Counted from the first letter of the stretch, positions 9,081-18,402 are shown. The stretch: 64,000 nt of DNA from CAZEQK01 sp964514395 (GCA_964514395.1 CAZEQK010000009.1:1-64000); one strand, 5' to 3'. Notes: generated by a model from the letters alone, not told the origin. Translations and numbers: made by a program.

Positions 9081-9641
9081 TTAGCGCATTAATTGTAACA
9101 CTTCACTACGCATACTTGCATCTTCCTTATATATTCCTCTTGCTGAGATTGTTACTGTTTTTGAACCTGGTTTTTTTATTCCTCGCATGGTCATACACAT
9201 ATGCTCTGCTTCAATCATTACTAATACACCACTTGGCTCAAGCTTTTCCATGATGGCATTAGCTATTGTGTCATTCATTCTTTCTTGAAGCTGTGGACGC
9301 TTAGCCACAGTATCTACCGCTCTAGCTAATTTACTTAGCCCTGTAACCTTACCGTTTCTAGGAAGATAGGCTACATGCGCAACACCAAAAAAAGGGACTA
9401 GGTGATGCTCACACATAGAGTAAAATGGTATATCCTTTACGATGACAACTTCTTCATGATCCTCGCTAAATATAACATCAAAATGGCTTTGTGGATCTTC
9501 ATTTAAACCAGAAAACACTTCTTCATACATACGTGCTACACGAGCAGGTGTATCATGTAATCCTTCACGCTCCGGGTCCTCACCAATAGACTTTAATATT
9601 ACCTTAATTGATTCTTCTATATTTCTATGATCAATACTCAT
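9081..9641 (-). CDS. folE: GTP cyclohydrolase I
   Basis: Opens the ring of GTP to make dihydroneopterin triphosphate, the first step of folate synthesis; known as mtrA in B. subtilis. The 186-residue protein has the zinc/active-site block MCEHHLVPFFGVAHVAYLP (about residue 75), MCMTMRGIKKPGS and the HDTPARVARM substrate block. ATG 9641 (MSIDHRN) lies 7 bases after GGAGG and is preferred over the adjacent ATG at 9644. The frame continues upstream to 9701 without a better site. It follows hup after a terminator. Confidence 0.96.
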   Translation of the reverse strand: MSIDHRNIEESIKVILKSIGEDPEREGLHDTPARVARMYEEVFSGLNEDPQSHFDVIFSEDHEEVVIVKDIPFYSMCEHHLVPFFGVAHVAYLPRNGKVTGLSKLARAVDTVAKRPQLQERMNDTIANAIMEKLEPSGVLVMIEAEHMCMTMRGIKKPGSKTVTISARGIYKEDASMRSEVLQLMR

Positions 9642-9697
9642 CATTTTGCCTCCTTTATCCATAAGCAAAATTATCTTAGCACATTTATTTTTGAAAA

Positions 9698-9735
9698 TCA
9701 AAAAAGAAGGGTTACATAAATGTAACCCTTCTTTC
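9698..9735 (-). terminator. Terminator after hup
   Basis: Stem AAGAAGGGTTACA / TGTAACCCTTCTT with a TTTA loop and trailing T run on the minus strand; lies between the hup stop codon and folE. Confidence 0.9.
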
Positions 9736-9749
9736 TAATATGTACGGAA

Positions 9750-10022
9750 TTATTTAATACCGTCCTTAAGTCCTTTACCTGGTTTGAATGCTGGTACTTT
9801 ACTAGCTGGAATTTGAATTTCTTCACCAGTTTGTGGGTTACGACCCTTACGAGCTGCACGCTCACGAACTTCGAAATTACCAAAACCAATAATTTGGACT
9901 TTGTCTCCACCTTGTAATGTTTCAGTAATAGAAGCAAAAACTGCATCTACTGCTTTTGTAGCATCTTTTTTAGTAAGTTCTGATTTTTCTGCAACCTTAG
10001 TGATAAGTTCAGTTTTATTCAA
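9750..10022 (-). CDS. hup: DNA-binding protein HU
   Basis: Histone-like nucleoid protein that bends DNA; 90 residues. Signature block GFGNFEVRERAARKGRNPQT and the arm IPASKVPAFKPGK are present. The start is TTG at 10022: AGGAGG lies 8 bases upstream and all homologues begin MNKTEL. A GTG at 10031 in frame overlaps the ribosome site and is rejected. Flanked on both sides by terminators, so it is a single-gene transcript, as expected for an abundant protein. Confidence 0.96.
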   Translation of the reverse strand: MNKTELITKVAEKSELTKKDATKAVDAVFASITETLQGGDKVQIIGFGNFEVRERAARKGRNPQTGEEIQIPASKVPAFKPGKGLKDGIK

Positions 10023-10196
10023 TGTATTCACCTCCTCCCAAAAGGGAAATTTTTCTTATTCCTTGTCTTAACCTTTTAAATAGATTTTATACTTATTTAC
10101 AAAGATTTTTCAATAAAAATTTTGTTAGACAAGCCTATAGTAATACACAAATAAAGGAAATTCAAGTGATTTTATATAAAATAAGCCTTAAACATC

Positions 10197-10222
10197 AAAA
10201 AAAGCACTTAAAAAGTGCTTTT
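10197..10222 (-). terminator. Terminator after spoIVA (probably bidirectional)
   Basis: Stem AAGCACTT / AAGTGCTT with a 3-base loop, flanked by seven A on one side and T on the other, so it can act in both directions. Confidence 0.85.
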
Positions 10223-10257
10223 TTGTGGTTAAAGACTTACTAAATTCCATTTTTTTA

Positions 10258-11736
10258 CTATAAAATTATAGCAATCAACCCACCTGATCCTTCATTAATA
10301 ATTCGCTCTAATGTCTCTTTAAGTTTATATCTTGCATTGTCAGGCATTGTCATTAATTTTGCGGAAATTCCTTCCCTTACGATGCTGGCTAATGATCTGC
10401 CAAAAATATCTGACTCCCACATACTGATTGGATCTTCTTCAAAATCCTGCATTAAGTAACGTAGAAGCTCTTCACTTTGTTTTTCTGAACCTATAATAGG
10501 TGCAAATTCAGATGTAACATCAACTTTTATCATATGAATAGAAGGCGCTGTTGCTTTTAATCTGACACCAAATCTGGGTCCTTGTCGAATTAATTCTGGT
10601 TCATCTAATGACATATCCTCTAATAATGGAGAAGCGATTCCATATCCTGTTTGGTGAACCATCTTTAATGCCTCAGCAACCTTATCATACTCTTTTTTGG
10701 CATTTGTGAACTCAACCATGAGCTGCAATAAATGATCCTTACCTTTTATTTCTACCCCAACAATTTCCATAAGAATTTGATCATATAATTCATCATTAGC
10801 AAATAAGTCAATCTCAGCAATTCCTTGACCCATATTCATATCAGCAAGACTTGCATCCACAATAAAATCATAGTCCTTAAATTGATCTACAACTACTCTC
10901 ACATCTCTTAATCGACGGATTTCCTTGACAGTTTCTTGGACCGAATCCTCAAAATTTTTCCTTAACCAGTGATCTTGATTTAAAACCATGACCCAACTAG
11001 GTAGATTCACATTCACCTCATGAACTGGGAATTCAAACAGCACCTCACGTAATACTGCCATAATATCCTTTTCTGAGATTTCTGCTACATTCATCGCTAG
11101 TACTGGAATATCATATTTCTCTGCTAATTCATCTTTTAAGTTTGAAACATATTCCGCATGAGGATTGATGGAATTTACGATCATAACAAATGGTTTTCCT
11201 ACTTCCTTTAACTCTTCAATCACTCGTTCTTCAGCCTCTACATATGATTCTCTAGGTATTTCGGTAATCGTTCCATCTGTTGTTACAACTACTCCCATTG
11301 TAGAATGTTCTTGAATTACTTTTCTTGTTCCTATTTCAGCTGCTTCTTGAAATGGGATGGATTCTTCAAACCATGGTGTATGTACCATTCTTGGACCAGT
11401 CTCGTCCTCATAGCCCTTTGCACCTGTAACTGCGTAACCAACTGAATCTACTAGTCTTACATTGATATTCAACCCTTCATCCACATTTATTTGTACCGAT
11501 TGATTTGGTACAAATTTTGGTTCTGTTGTCATTATCGTTCTTCCTGCACCACTTTGGGGGAGTTCATCAGTAGCTCTTATTTTGTCATTATCATTGACTA
11601 TATTAGGAATGACTAATGATTCCATGACTTTTTTAATAAATGTTGATTTACCCGTTCGAACTGCTCCTACAACTCCTATGTAAATATCTCCCCCGGTCCG
11701 TTCCGCAATATCATTGAAGATATCAAACTTTTCCAC
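10258..11736 (-). CDS. spoIVA: Stage IV sporulation protein A (spore coat ATPase)
   Basis: Forms the basement layer of the spore coat on the forespore outer membrane, polymerising with ATP hydrolysis. At 492 residues it equals the B. subtilis protein. The P-loop GVVGAVRTGKST is at about 22-33, VRLVDSVGYAVTGAKGYEDE follows, and the conserved C terminus ends GGLIAIIL. Start is GTG with GGAGG 6 bases upstream. Presence of this gene is strong evidence for endospore formation. A candidate sigma-E promoter lies about 100 bases upstream. Confidence 0.98.
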   Translation of the reverse strand: MEKFDIFNDIAERTGGDIYIGVVGAVRTGKSTFIKKVMESLVIPNIVNDNDKIRATDELPQSGAGRTIMTTEPKFVPNQSVQINVDEGLNINVRLVDSVGYAVTGAKGYEDETGPRMVHTPWFEESIPFQEAAEIGTRKVIQEHSTMGVVVTTDGTITEIPRESYVEAEERVIEELKEVGKPFVMIVNSINPHAEYVSNLKDELAEKYDIPVLAMNVAEISEKDIMAVLREVLFEFPVHEVNVNLPSWVMVLNQDHWLRKNFEDSVQETVKEIRRLRDVRVVVDQFKDYDFIVDASLADMNMGQGIAEIDLFANDELYDQILMEIVGVEIKGKDHLLQLMVEFTNAKKEYDKVAEALKMVHQTGYGIASPLLEDMSLDEPELIRQGPRFGVRLKATAPSIHMIKVDVTSEFAPIIGSEKQSEELLRYLMQDFEEDPISMWESDIFGRSLASIVREGISAKLMTMPDNARYKLKETLERIINEGSGGLIAIIL

Positions 11737-11835
11737 AATACCCCTCCTCTATTAAATAAATAAAAAAATTATACATAATTATAAAACATCCCCCCTAAGA
11801 TGAAATCCACGTAACCTACCTATTTGGACAATATA

Positions 11836-11863
11836 AATATATGAATATTTTTAATCATTATGA
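11836..11863 (-). promoter_or_regulatory. Candidate sigma-E promoter of spoIVA
   Basis: Minus-strand TCATAAT, 13 bases, CATATATT, close to the sigma-E pattern (-35 with ATA, -10 CATACAnT). B. subtilis spoIVA is transcribed by sigma-E, which supports the reading. The leader would be about 90 bases. Confidence 0.45.
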
Positions 11864-11982
11864 CGTATTTTAAAAACTTTTCATTTTATTTAATTTTTAA
11901 CGTTCATAAATTTTTTTTATCTATATCCTTCAAATACTTATAATTTATGCTTCGTTTTCTGTATATATTCCATTATTAGGAC

Positions 11983-12190
11983 AAAAAAAAAGGCTTATCG
12001 ACAGATAAGCCTGAGACTTTGATAAATTGCCTATTTCGTTGTTGTTATCGAAATCCTCGGTCATCGAGTACCACATGTACACTCAGTCCAACTATTTCTC
12101 AACGCCTAGAAATTGTCTAATTTCTCAATGTCTCCAGTTTGTATACTTTGTACCATCTGAGGCTTATTGACAGATAAGCCGCAGTTTTTT
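11983..12190 (-). repeat. Twin-hairpin intergenic element 1
   Basis: Two nearly identical hairpins about 150 bases apart: 11991-12012 (AGGCTTATC-GACA-GATAAGCCT) and 12161-12180 (GGCTTAT-TGACAG-ATAAGCC). The first is followed by nine T on the minus strand and would end the ferredoxin transcript; the second is followed by six T on the plus strand. The spacer holds a GC-richer partly palindromic block (12057-12090, with GAGTACCACATGTACACTC) and two copies of TTGAGAAAT. No coding frame was recognised. A smaller element at 52312-52404 shares its design. Confidence 0.6.
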
Positions 12191-12197
12191 ATAGCTA

Positions 12198-12530
12198 TTA
12201 CATTTCGTTATTTTTTAATTTGTCTCGGATTGCTTTTTTAAGTGGGTCCTCAGGGACTTCAATCGTCACACCCATTAATGCTTTTGTTTGGCAAGCTAAT
12301 CTAGTACCCATTTGTATCATGTCTTCACCTAATTTCCTTAATTCTATAAGGCTAGGCTTGGATACTTTACTTTGATTATCTATATACACTTTACATGTAA
12401 GACAAGCACCTTTCCCACCGCATACATGCTTAATGTAAACTCTTGATTTTACCGCTGTTTTTAGTATGTTCTCTCCTACCTTTATCGGTGCTAATTTATC
12501 GTCTGGTAGAAATCTAATCTGTTCTTTCAA
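12198..12530 (-). CDS. 2Fe-2S ferredoxin
   Basis: Plant-type [2Fe-2S] ferredoxin of 110 residues, an electron carrier. The cluster cysteines are visible as HVCGGKGACLTC (about 36-47) and RLACQT (about 79), giving C-x5-C-x2-C-x(n)-C. The start is TTG, 9 bases after AAGGA, just past the gpsA stop. In B. subtilis this place holds yphE/yphF, so the ferredoxin is a local difference. Partner enzymes are not apparent from the neighbourhood. A terminator follows. Confidence 0.88.
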   Translation of the reverse strand: MKEQIRFLPDDKLAPIKVGENILKTAVKSRVYIKHVCGGKGACLTCKVYIDNQSKVSKPSLIELRKLGEDMIQMGTRLACQTKALMGVTIEVPEDPLKKAIRDKLKNNEM

Positions 12531-12535
12531 TTAAC

Positions 12536-13585
12536 TCATTCCTTCATCTTGTTATTAATAATTTGCATTGTCGATTCCATTTCATGGGTTTTCACTCTAC
12601 CCATGAGATCTATAACGGCAGTCTCCGGATTCTTATGTTCAAAAAGAACATGATATAACTCTGTTGTGATAGGCATTTTTACATCTAATTCCTTCGCTAA
12701 GCTATATGCTACCTTCGTCGTTTTTACACCTTCAACAACCATACCCATATCAGCTAAAACAGCTTCTAATTTTTTACCTTTACCAAGCATGAAGCCTGCT
12801 CGCCAATTACGGCTGTGCTGACTAGTACAAGTAACAATCAGATCACCAACTCCTGCTAAGCCAGAGAAAGTAAGTGGGTTAGCACCTAATTCAATACCTA
12901 AACGTGCTATTTCAGCTAATCCTCGGGTTATTAATGCTGCTTTTGCATTATCACCAAAGTTCAAGCCATCAGTTAATCCTGCACCTAATGCAATGATATT
13001 TTTCAATGCACCTGCGATTTCAACACCAATTAAATCTAAATTGGTATAAACTCGAAAATCGTTATTTATAAACAAATCCTGCACCTTATCAGCAACAGAT
13101 ATTTTGCTTCCAGCAATGACTACTGTCGTTGGTAATTTTCGACTCACTTCTTCAGCATGACTAGGACCAGACAGCACTAATAACTGGTCAGTACAAAGAT
13201 TTGGAATTTCCTCTTTTATTATTTCACTCATTCTTTTATACGTATCCAATTCTAGACCTTTAGTAGCATGAATAATAATCGTTCTATCGGTTACGAAAGA
13301 TTTTATCATTTTTGCAGTTTCACGCATAGCATGGGAAGGTACTACTACAATAATAATTTCTTTATTATCTAAAACCTGTTCAAGATTTGTGTATGCAGTA
13401 ATCTTCTCTGATATATGAATACCTTCCAGATATCTTTTATTTGTTCTGTTCTTATTTATTTCTTCTTTCTGTTCCTCTTTTCTCGTATATAAATCTACGC
13501 TAAAACCATTATTAGCCAGCACAAGCGAAAGTGCAGTTCCCCAGCTACCTGCACCAAGAACCGCTATAGACTGCTTTTTCACCAT
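12536..13585 (-). CDS. gpsA: Glycerol-3-phosphate dehydrogenase [NAD(P)+]
   Basis: Reduces dihydroxyacetone phosphate to sn-glycerol 3-phosphate for phospholipid synthesis. Rossmann motif VLGAGSWGTALSLVL is near the N terminus, VLSGPSHAEEV near 140, the catalytic lysine block GALKNIIALGAG near 190, and SGLAGVGDLIVTCTS near 253. Start ATG 13585 has AGGGAG 6-8 bases upstream; the open frame runs to 13660 but that stretch overlaps the end of der. About 349 residues, usual for the family. Confidence 0.96.
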   Translation of the reverse strand: MVKKQSIAVLGAGSWGTALSLVLANNGFSVDLYTRKEEQKEEINKNRTNKRYLEGIHISEKITAYTNLEQVLDNKEIIIVVVPSHAMRETAKMIKSFVTDRTIIIHATKGLELDTYKRMSEIIKEEIPNLCTDQLLVLSGPSHAEEVSRKLPTTVVIAGSKISVADKVQDLFINNDFRVYTNLDLIGVEIAGALKNIIALGAGLTDGLNFGDNAKAALITRGLAEIARLGIELGANPLTFSGLAGVGDLIVTCTSQHSRNWRAGFMLGKGKKLEAVLADMGMVVEGVKTTKVAYSLAKELDVKMPITTELYHVLFEHKNPETAVIDLMGRVKTHEMESTMQIINNKMKE

Positions 13586-13601
13586 GATTTCTCTCCCTTC
13601 A

Positions 13602-14924
13602 TTAATCATCCATGTTTTTTTGCCTAATAAATAACTTAATAGGTGTTCCCTCAAATTCAAAGGACTCCCTTAATTTATTTTCTAAATACCTTTCGTAGGA
13701 AAAATGCATAATTTCAGGATCATTAACAAAGATAACAAAGGTTGGTGGTTTAACTGCAACCTGCGTTGCATATTTGACTTTTAGTTTTTTTCCTTTATCT
13801 GCAGGTGGAGGATTTATTGCGATAGCATCTCGTATAACATCATTCAATATTGAGGTGCTAATTCTCATGTTATGACTTTCCACCACCTCATCCACCTTTG
13901 GTAAAATTTGGAATACTCTTTTTTTAGTTTTAGCTGAAACGAATACAATTGGTGCATAAGGCATAAACAAAAAATGATCCCTTATCTTTTGGGCAAATTG
14001 ATGCATCGTTTTATCATCTTTTTCTACGATGTCCCACTTATTCACCACAAATATTGATGCTCTCCCTGCTTCATGAGCATAACCCGCTATTTTTTTATCC
14101 TGTTCAATGATACCTTCATGCCCATCGATAACAATCAATACAACGTCCGAATTTTCAATCGCCTTTAATGCTCTTAATACACTATATTTTTCAGTAGTTT
14201 CATATACTTTTCCTCTTTTACGCATGCCAGCTGTATCTACTAATAAATAATCTTGGTCATTTCTCGAAAAAGGAGTGTTTATAGCATCGCGAGTGGTGCC
14301 AGCTACATCACTAACAATCACTCGTTCCTCTCCTAAAATAGCATTGACTAATGATGATTTACCAACATTTGGTCTTCCAATTAATGCGACTCTAATCGTA
14401 TCCTCATCATGTACCTCTTCAACATCCTTTGGGAAATTAGTGATAACAGCATCTAATAGATCCCCTATACCAGTTCCATGTGCCCCAGAGATTGGGAAAG
14501 GTTCTCCAAATCCTAGATTATAAAACTCATATATTTCATTTTCCATTTTAATGTTGTCTATTTTATTCACAGCTAATATGATTGGCTTTTTCGTTTTATA
14601 AAGAATTTTTGAAATTTCTTTATCAGTTTCTGTTAACCCTACCTTACCATCAACTAAGAACAGGATAACGTCCGCTTCTTCAATTGCTAATTCAGCTTGC
14701 TGTTTAATTTGCATAAGTAATTGATTTTTTGGATCAATTTCGATTCCACCAGTATCTATAAGATGAAAAGAATGATCTAGCCACTCACTCGTACTATATA
14801 TTCTATCTCTGGTTATTCCTGGTTTATCCTCAACAATAGCTATTCTTTGTCCGGATAATCGATTAAATATAGTGGATTTACCAACATTAGGTCTCCCAAC
14901 GATTGCTACAACCGGTTTTGACAT
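13602..14924 (-). CDS. der: Ribosome-associated GTPase Der (EngA)
   Basis: Double GTPase needed for 50S subunit assembly. The 440-residue protein has two G domains: GRPNVGKST near residue 10 with DTGGIE and NKID, and GRPNVGKSS near 183 with DTAGMRKRGK and NKWD, followed by the KH-like C-terminal domain ending in a basic tail. Stands upstream of gpsA as in B. subtilis; only 16 bases separate them, so they are likely cotranscribed. The ribosome site is weak (AAAGG about 12 bases away). Confidence 0.98.
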   Translation of the reverse strand: MSKPVVAIVGRPNVGKSTIFNRLSGQRIAIVEDKPGITRDRIYSTSEWLDHSFHLIDTGGIEIDPKNQLLMQIKQQAELAIEEADVILFLVDGKVGLTETDKEISKILYKTKKPIILAVNKIDNIKMENEIYEFYNLGFGEPFPISGAHGTGIGDLLDAVITNFPKDVEEVHDEDTIRVALIGRPNVGKSSLVNAILGEERVIVSDVAGTTRDAINTPFSRNDQDYLLVDTAGMRKRGKVYETTEKYSVLRALKAIENSDVVLIVIDGHEGIIEQDKKIAGYAHEAGRASIFVVNKWDIVEKDDKTMHQFAQKIRDHFLFMPYAPIVFVSAKTKKRVFQILPKVDEVVESHNMRISTSILNDVIRDAIAINPPPADKGKKLKVKYATQVAVKPPTFVIFVNDPEIMHFSYERYLENKLRESFEFEGTPIKLFIRQKNMDD

Positions 14925-15100
14925 AGAGCATACAACCTTTCTAGAATCCTGCTTAATTTTTGCAATGTGTTCTTATTATTATAAACTAATTCATTCAACA
15001 AGCAATACTTACCATATTAAAATGATTATTAATACTATACCATAGTAAACTTACAATATTCTTCAAAACTTTTCATTATCATATATTCGGTCTTTTTCCC

Positions 15101-15718
15101 TTATGTTTTATAAAAATGATATTTTTTACGTTTAATCCAGCCTTTTATAAGTTGAATGATTTGTTCATAAATAATGATTTCAATAAATGAAAACCACATA
15201 ATATCTCTAATTTCACCATCTCCTAATATTACATTTGTAAACGTTGCCCTGTGATGAAAATAAAAAATAAACTCACCTAATAGGATTCCTCCATGTAATA
15301 ATGTTATCCTGTATGTATATTTTGGAACAACAAAAATAATAATTATCACTAATAATGCTGATACTTGGTACAATTCCCCCCAAAAGAGTAGAACAGGATC
15401 TAGCCGAATTAATTCCTTAAACAAGAAGTATGAGGTTGCTAAAAGTATTGTTGCCGTTAAGATATAGAGTGTATCTTTTTTTATAACTTTAAATAGTAAG
15501 TAAAGATAGCCGATTATGGGAAGTAAGAATCCACCGATATTAATCTGTAACCCATTAACTATGCTTACCTCAGTATTACTAAGTATGATAATCATGATGA
15601 AATATAAGACTAAATTCCTTTTTGAACCAAAACCTTCTATGAAATGATGAAACCATCCAGTAATAATAAGGATACTAAATAAAAACAGTATCATATTTGC
15701 TAAAACACCACTATTCAT
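15101..15718 (-). CDS. yphA: YphA-like integral membrane protein
   Basis: Unknown function. About 205 residues with six or seven hydrophobic segments and charged loops; identified with B. subtilis YphA (199 residues) mainly by place between fni and der, by size and by topology. The frame stays open to 15772, but that part lies inside the fni terminator hairpin, so a start at the ATG pair 15718/15721 after GGTGG is preferred. No catalytic motif is visible. Confidence 0.7.
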   Translation of the reverse strand: MNSGVLANMILFLFSILIITGWFHHFIEGFGSKRNLVLYFIMIIILSNTEVSIVNGLQINIGGFLLPIIGYLYLLFKVIKKDTLYILTATILLATSYFLFKELIRLDPVLLFWGELYQVSALLVIIIIFVVPKYTYRITLLHGGILLGEFIFYFHHRATFTNVILGDGEIRDIMWFSFIEIIIYEQIIQLIKGWIKRKKYHFYKT

Positions 15719-15748
15719 CATGACCACCCACTTATTCCCAAAATAGTA

Positions 15749-15781
15749 AAAAATATTGTCTAAGTTAGACAATATTTTTAT
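15749..15781 (-). terminator. Terminator after fni (bidirectional)
   Basis: Stem AATATTGTCTAA / TTAGACAATATT with T runs on both sides, between the fni stop and yphA. Confidence 0.85.
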
Positions 15782-15845
15782 TATTTCTTATTTTTTTAAA
15801 AAACAAACCCACCCTACAATAGGATTGCTTGATTTTGGCAAATAA

Positions 15846-16901
15846 TCATGATTCGATTGTTCTTCTAGCGAGATTATTTATATTAATATCTCTTAATTCA
15901 CACCAATCTTTTATATCCCCTAATGTGACCATCGGTAATTTTTGCAAGTCTAATAAGTCTTTTGCACCAAGACTCGTCATGATGATTCTAATTTCTTGAT
16001 GAATACTTGTAATATAATCAATCGTTGCATCTATGTTTTCAGTCAGTAATTTTTTTATAATAATTCCAGCTATTCCAACAGCATTCGCCCCTAAACCTAT
16101 TGCTTTTGCAAGCTGTAAGCTATTTTGAATACCCCCAGTTGCGATGATTTCTATATCTGGAATCTCTTTAATTTCAAGAATACTAGTTGCTGTATTAATA
16201 CCCCAATCATTAAAGATATTTAGAGGAGTTTTTCTTCTCTTATTCTCTATTTCAGCAAAATTAGTGCCACCCTTGCCACCAACATCGATAATAGATACGC
16301 CAACTGCAGCTAGTTTGCTGGCAGTTTCCCTTGCTATCCCAAAACCTACCTCTTTTACAATGAGGGGAACATTAATCTGTTCTTTTATAGCAGCAATCCT
16401 TTCTAAAGCTCCTCTAAAATTACGATCACCCTCTGGCATAATTAGCTCTTGAATAACATTCAAATGTATTTGTAGAGCATTTGCTTCCAACATATCAATA
16501 GCTTCTTTTGCCTGCTTAACACTTGCTTCAGCACCCAGATTTGCAAATACAATGCCATTTGGATTCACTTTTCTAATAATTTTATAGGACGAGGTTACCT
16601 CTCTATTTTTTAACGCAGACATTTGTGATCCAACCGCCATCGCTAAATCTTTTTCTTTAGCAATGGTTGCTAATTGTTCATTTATTTTTTCTGTTTCAAT
16701 CGCTCCACCTGTCATGGCATTAATAATAATCGGTGAACTTAAATAAAGTCCACCGACTACTGTTGATATGGAGGTTTCCGCTATGTCTACTTCTGGTAAA
16801 GCTTGATGAACAAAATTAACATCTTGAAAACCTTGTATATTCGTCTGCTCAATTTTTAGTGCTAAACTTAAATGTTCAAGCTTTCTCGAAGCCCTTTGCA
16901 T
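15846..16901 (-). CDS. fni: Isopentenyl-diphosphate isomerase, type 2
   Basis: FMN-dependent isomerase interconverting IPP and DMAPP, feeding the prenyl chains made by HepS/HepT. About 351 residues with the family blocks IINAMTGGA (about 57), AVGSQMSALKN, HLNVIQELIMPEGDR, VGGKGGTNFAEIE (about 205) and the FMN phosphate site ATGGIQNS. Start ATG 16901 lies just after AGGGAG; an upstream GTG at 16913 contains that site. The type 2 enzyme is the usual one in Bacillales. Confidence 0.96.
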   Translation of the reverse strand: MQRASRKLEHLSLALKIEQTNIQGFQDVNFVHQALPEVDIAETSISTVVGGLYLSSPIIINAMTGGAIETEKINEQLATIAKEKDLAMAVGSQMSALKNREVTSSYKIIRKVNPNGIVFANLGAEASVKQAKEAIDMLEANALQIHLNVIQELIMPEGDRNFRGALERIAAIKEQINVPLIVKEVGFGIARETASKLAAVGVSIIDVGGKGGTNFAEIENKRRKTPLNIFNDWGINTATSILEIKEIPDIEIIATGGIQNSLQLAKAIGLGANAVGIAGIIIKKLLTENIDATIDYITSIHQEIRIIMTSLGAKDLLDLQKLPMVTLGDIKDWCELRDININNLARRTIES

Positions 16902-16932
16902 ATGCTCCCTCACTTTAATATCATTATTTTAA

Positions 16933-18081
16933 TTATTTTAATTTATTTAATTTATCACCAAATACATCACCTAATGTTAGGTTTAGTCCTGAATGATTTT
17001 CGGTATATTTTAATTTTTCTTCTTCAAATTCTTTTTCTGCCGCTTCACGTATGCTTAAGCTAATTTTTTTCTTCTCCAAGTCAACATCTAATACCTTAAC
17101 CTTTACTTCTTGGCCTACTTCTAATACATCACTTGGTTTTGTAATATGTTCATTTGCTATTTGTGAAATATGAACCAAACCCTCAACATTAGGGAATAAT
17201 TCAACAAAAGCTCCGAAGCTTACTAATCTTTTGATCTTTCCAGGATATATTTCTCCAATTTGTAATTCTTTATAAATACTTTCCCAAGGACTTGGTTTTG
17301 TTTCCTTTATACTTAAACTGATCTTTTGGTTGACAGGATCCACCCTTAATACCTTTGCTTTTACTTTATCCCCTTCGTTCAATACATCAGATGGCTTATT
17401 CACTCTTTCCCAATCTAATTCAGAGACATGAACTAAACCGTCAACACCACCTATATCAATAAAAGCACCAAAGTCAGTAAGTCGTTGAACTGTCCCTTCT
17501 AAAATAGTTCCTTCTTTTATGTTTGCAATAAGTTCTTCTTTTTTCTTTTCATCTTCTGCTTCTAAAACAACTCTTTGGGATAATATTACTTTATTCTTTT
17601 CCTTATCTAACTCAATCACTTTTACACGAAGTTTTTTCCCTTTATAATCAGTGAAATCCTCAACAAAATGTGTTTCAACTAGGGATGCAGGAATAAAGCC
17701 GCGTACTCCTACATCTACAACTAATCCACCCTTTACAATATCAGCTACAACCACTTCAAATATCTCACCAGATTCATACTTCGCTTTTAAGTTATCCCAT
17801 GCATCTTCACTATCAACAGCTCTTTTTGATAAAATTAATTTTTCTTCGTCATCGTTTATTTTAATTACCTTTAGTAACACTTCATCGCCTTCTTTTAAAG
17901 CATCACTAACCTCTTCAATATGAATATTGGATATCTCCCCTATTGGTATTACACCATCATATTTGTATCCTACATCAACCAATGCTTCCTTTTCACCAAT
18001 TTTTACTACCTTCCCTTTGATCCTATCACCTTTAATAATATTTTCATTATTAGTAATCTCTGAGTTTAACTCTTCAACCAC
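16933..18081 (-). CDS. ypfD: S1-repeat RNA-binding protein (YpfD / RpsA homologue)
   Basis: Contains four S1 domains (about residues 15-85, 102-168, 187-258, 272-345), each with the G-x(n)-V/A-x-V-G-x-x-G/A signature, for example GKVVKIGEKEALVDVGYKYDG. The 382-residue length equals B. subtilis YpfD. It is homologous to ribosomal protein S1 but, with four repeats, is usually not a stable ribosomal component in Bacilli. Start is GTG with AAGGAGGGG upstream. It follows plsC and a hairpin. Confidence 0.92.
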   Translation of the reverse strand: MVEELNSEITNNENIIKGDRIKGKVVKIGEKEALVDVGYKYDGVIPIGEISNIHIEEVSDALKEGDEVLLKVIKINDDEEKLILSKRAVDSEDAWDNLKAKYESGEIFEVVVADIVKGGLVVDVGVRGFIPASLVETHFVEDFTDYKGKKLRVKVIELDKEKNKVILSQRVVLEAEDEKKKEELIANIKEGTILEGTVQRLTDFGAFIDIGGVDGLVHVSELDWERVNKPSDVLNEGDKVKAKVLRVDPVNQKISLSIKETKPSPWESIYKELQIGEIYPGKIKRLVSFGAFVELFPNVEGLVHISQIANEHITKPSDVLEVGQEVKVKVLDVDLEKKKISLSIREAAEKEFEEEKLKYTENHSGLNLTLGDVFGDKLNKLK

Positions 18082-18127
18082 AAAAACCCCTCCTTATATA
18101 CAAACCTCTTTTGTTGAAAATTTTATA

Positions 18128-18157
18128 AGAACTCAACCGTTAATACGGTTTGAGTCA
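18128..18157 (-). terminator. Possible weak terminator or attenuator upstream of ypfD
   Basis: Hairpin ACTCAAACCGT / ACGGTTGAGT on the minus strand, followed by a broken T stretch (TCTTATAAAATTTT). It lies between the small membrane gene and ypfD and could only partly stop transcription. Confidence 0.45.
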
Positions 18158-18189
18158 TAAATATATTCATAGATACTTGGACATTTCTT

Positions 18190-18402
18190 TTAGATGATAT
18201 GAAATAGTAAAAGCAAAATTATAGTAGTAATTAGTATTAAAATTATTATGAGGCTAACTAAAAAAAACCATACAAATAATTTCGTTTTTTCTAATGAATA
18301 GCTCCTTTGTATACTTTTTTTAGCAATAAATGGGCCAATCTTCAATATATTAAATAAAATGATAAAAAAGAGTAATGCAGTCATACCAATTTCTATTTTC
18401 AT
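18190..18402 (-). CDS. Small two-span membrane protein
   Basis: Not recognised. Seventy residues with hydrophobic segments at about 7-25 and 44-68, joined by a basic loop (KKSIQRSYSLEKTK). Its ATG overlaps the last codons of plsC, so it is translated with plsC. The coupling hints at a membrane-lipid role, but nothing else supports one. Confidence 0.65.
   Translation of the reverse strand: MKIEIGMTALLFFIILFNILKIGPFIAKKSIQRSYSLEKTKLFVWFFLVSLIIILILITTIILLLLFHII

Noticed and set aside
9698..9946. Open frame on the minus strand inside hup
   Set aside because: Entirely antiphase to hup, a well-identified gene; its end lies in the hup terminator.
16144..16452. Open frame antisense to fni
   Set aside because: Serine-rich antisense reading of a certain gene, with no start site; several similar antisense frames (14275-14523, 47420-47785, 52602-52805) were dropped for the same reason.
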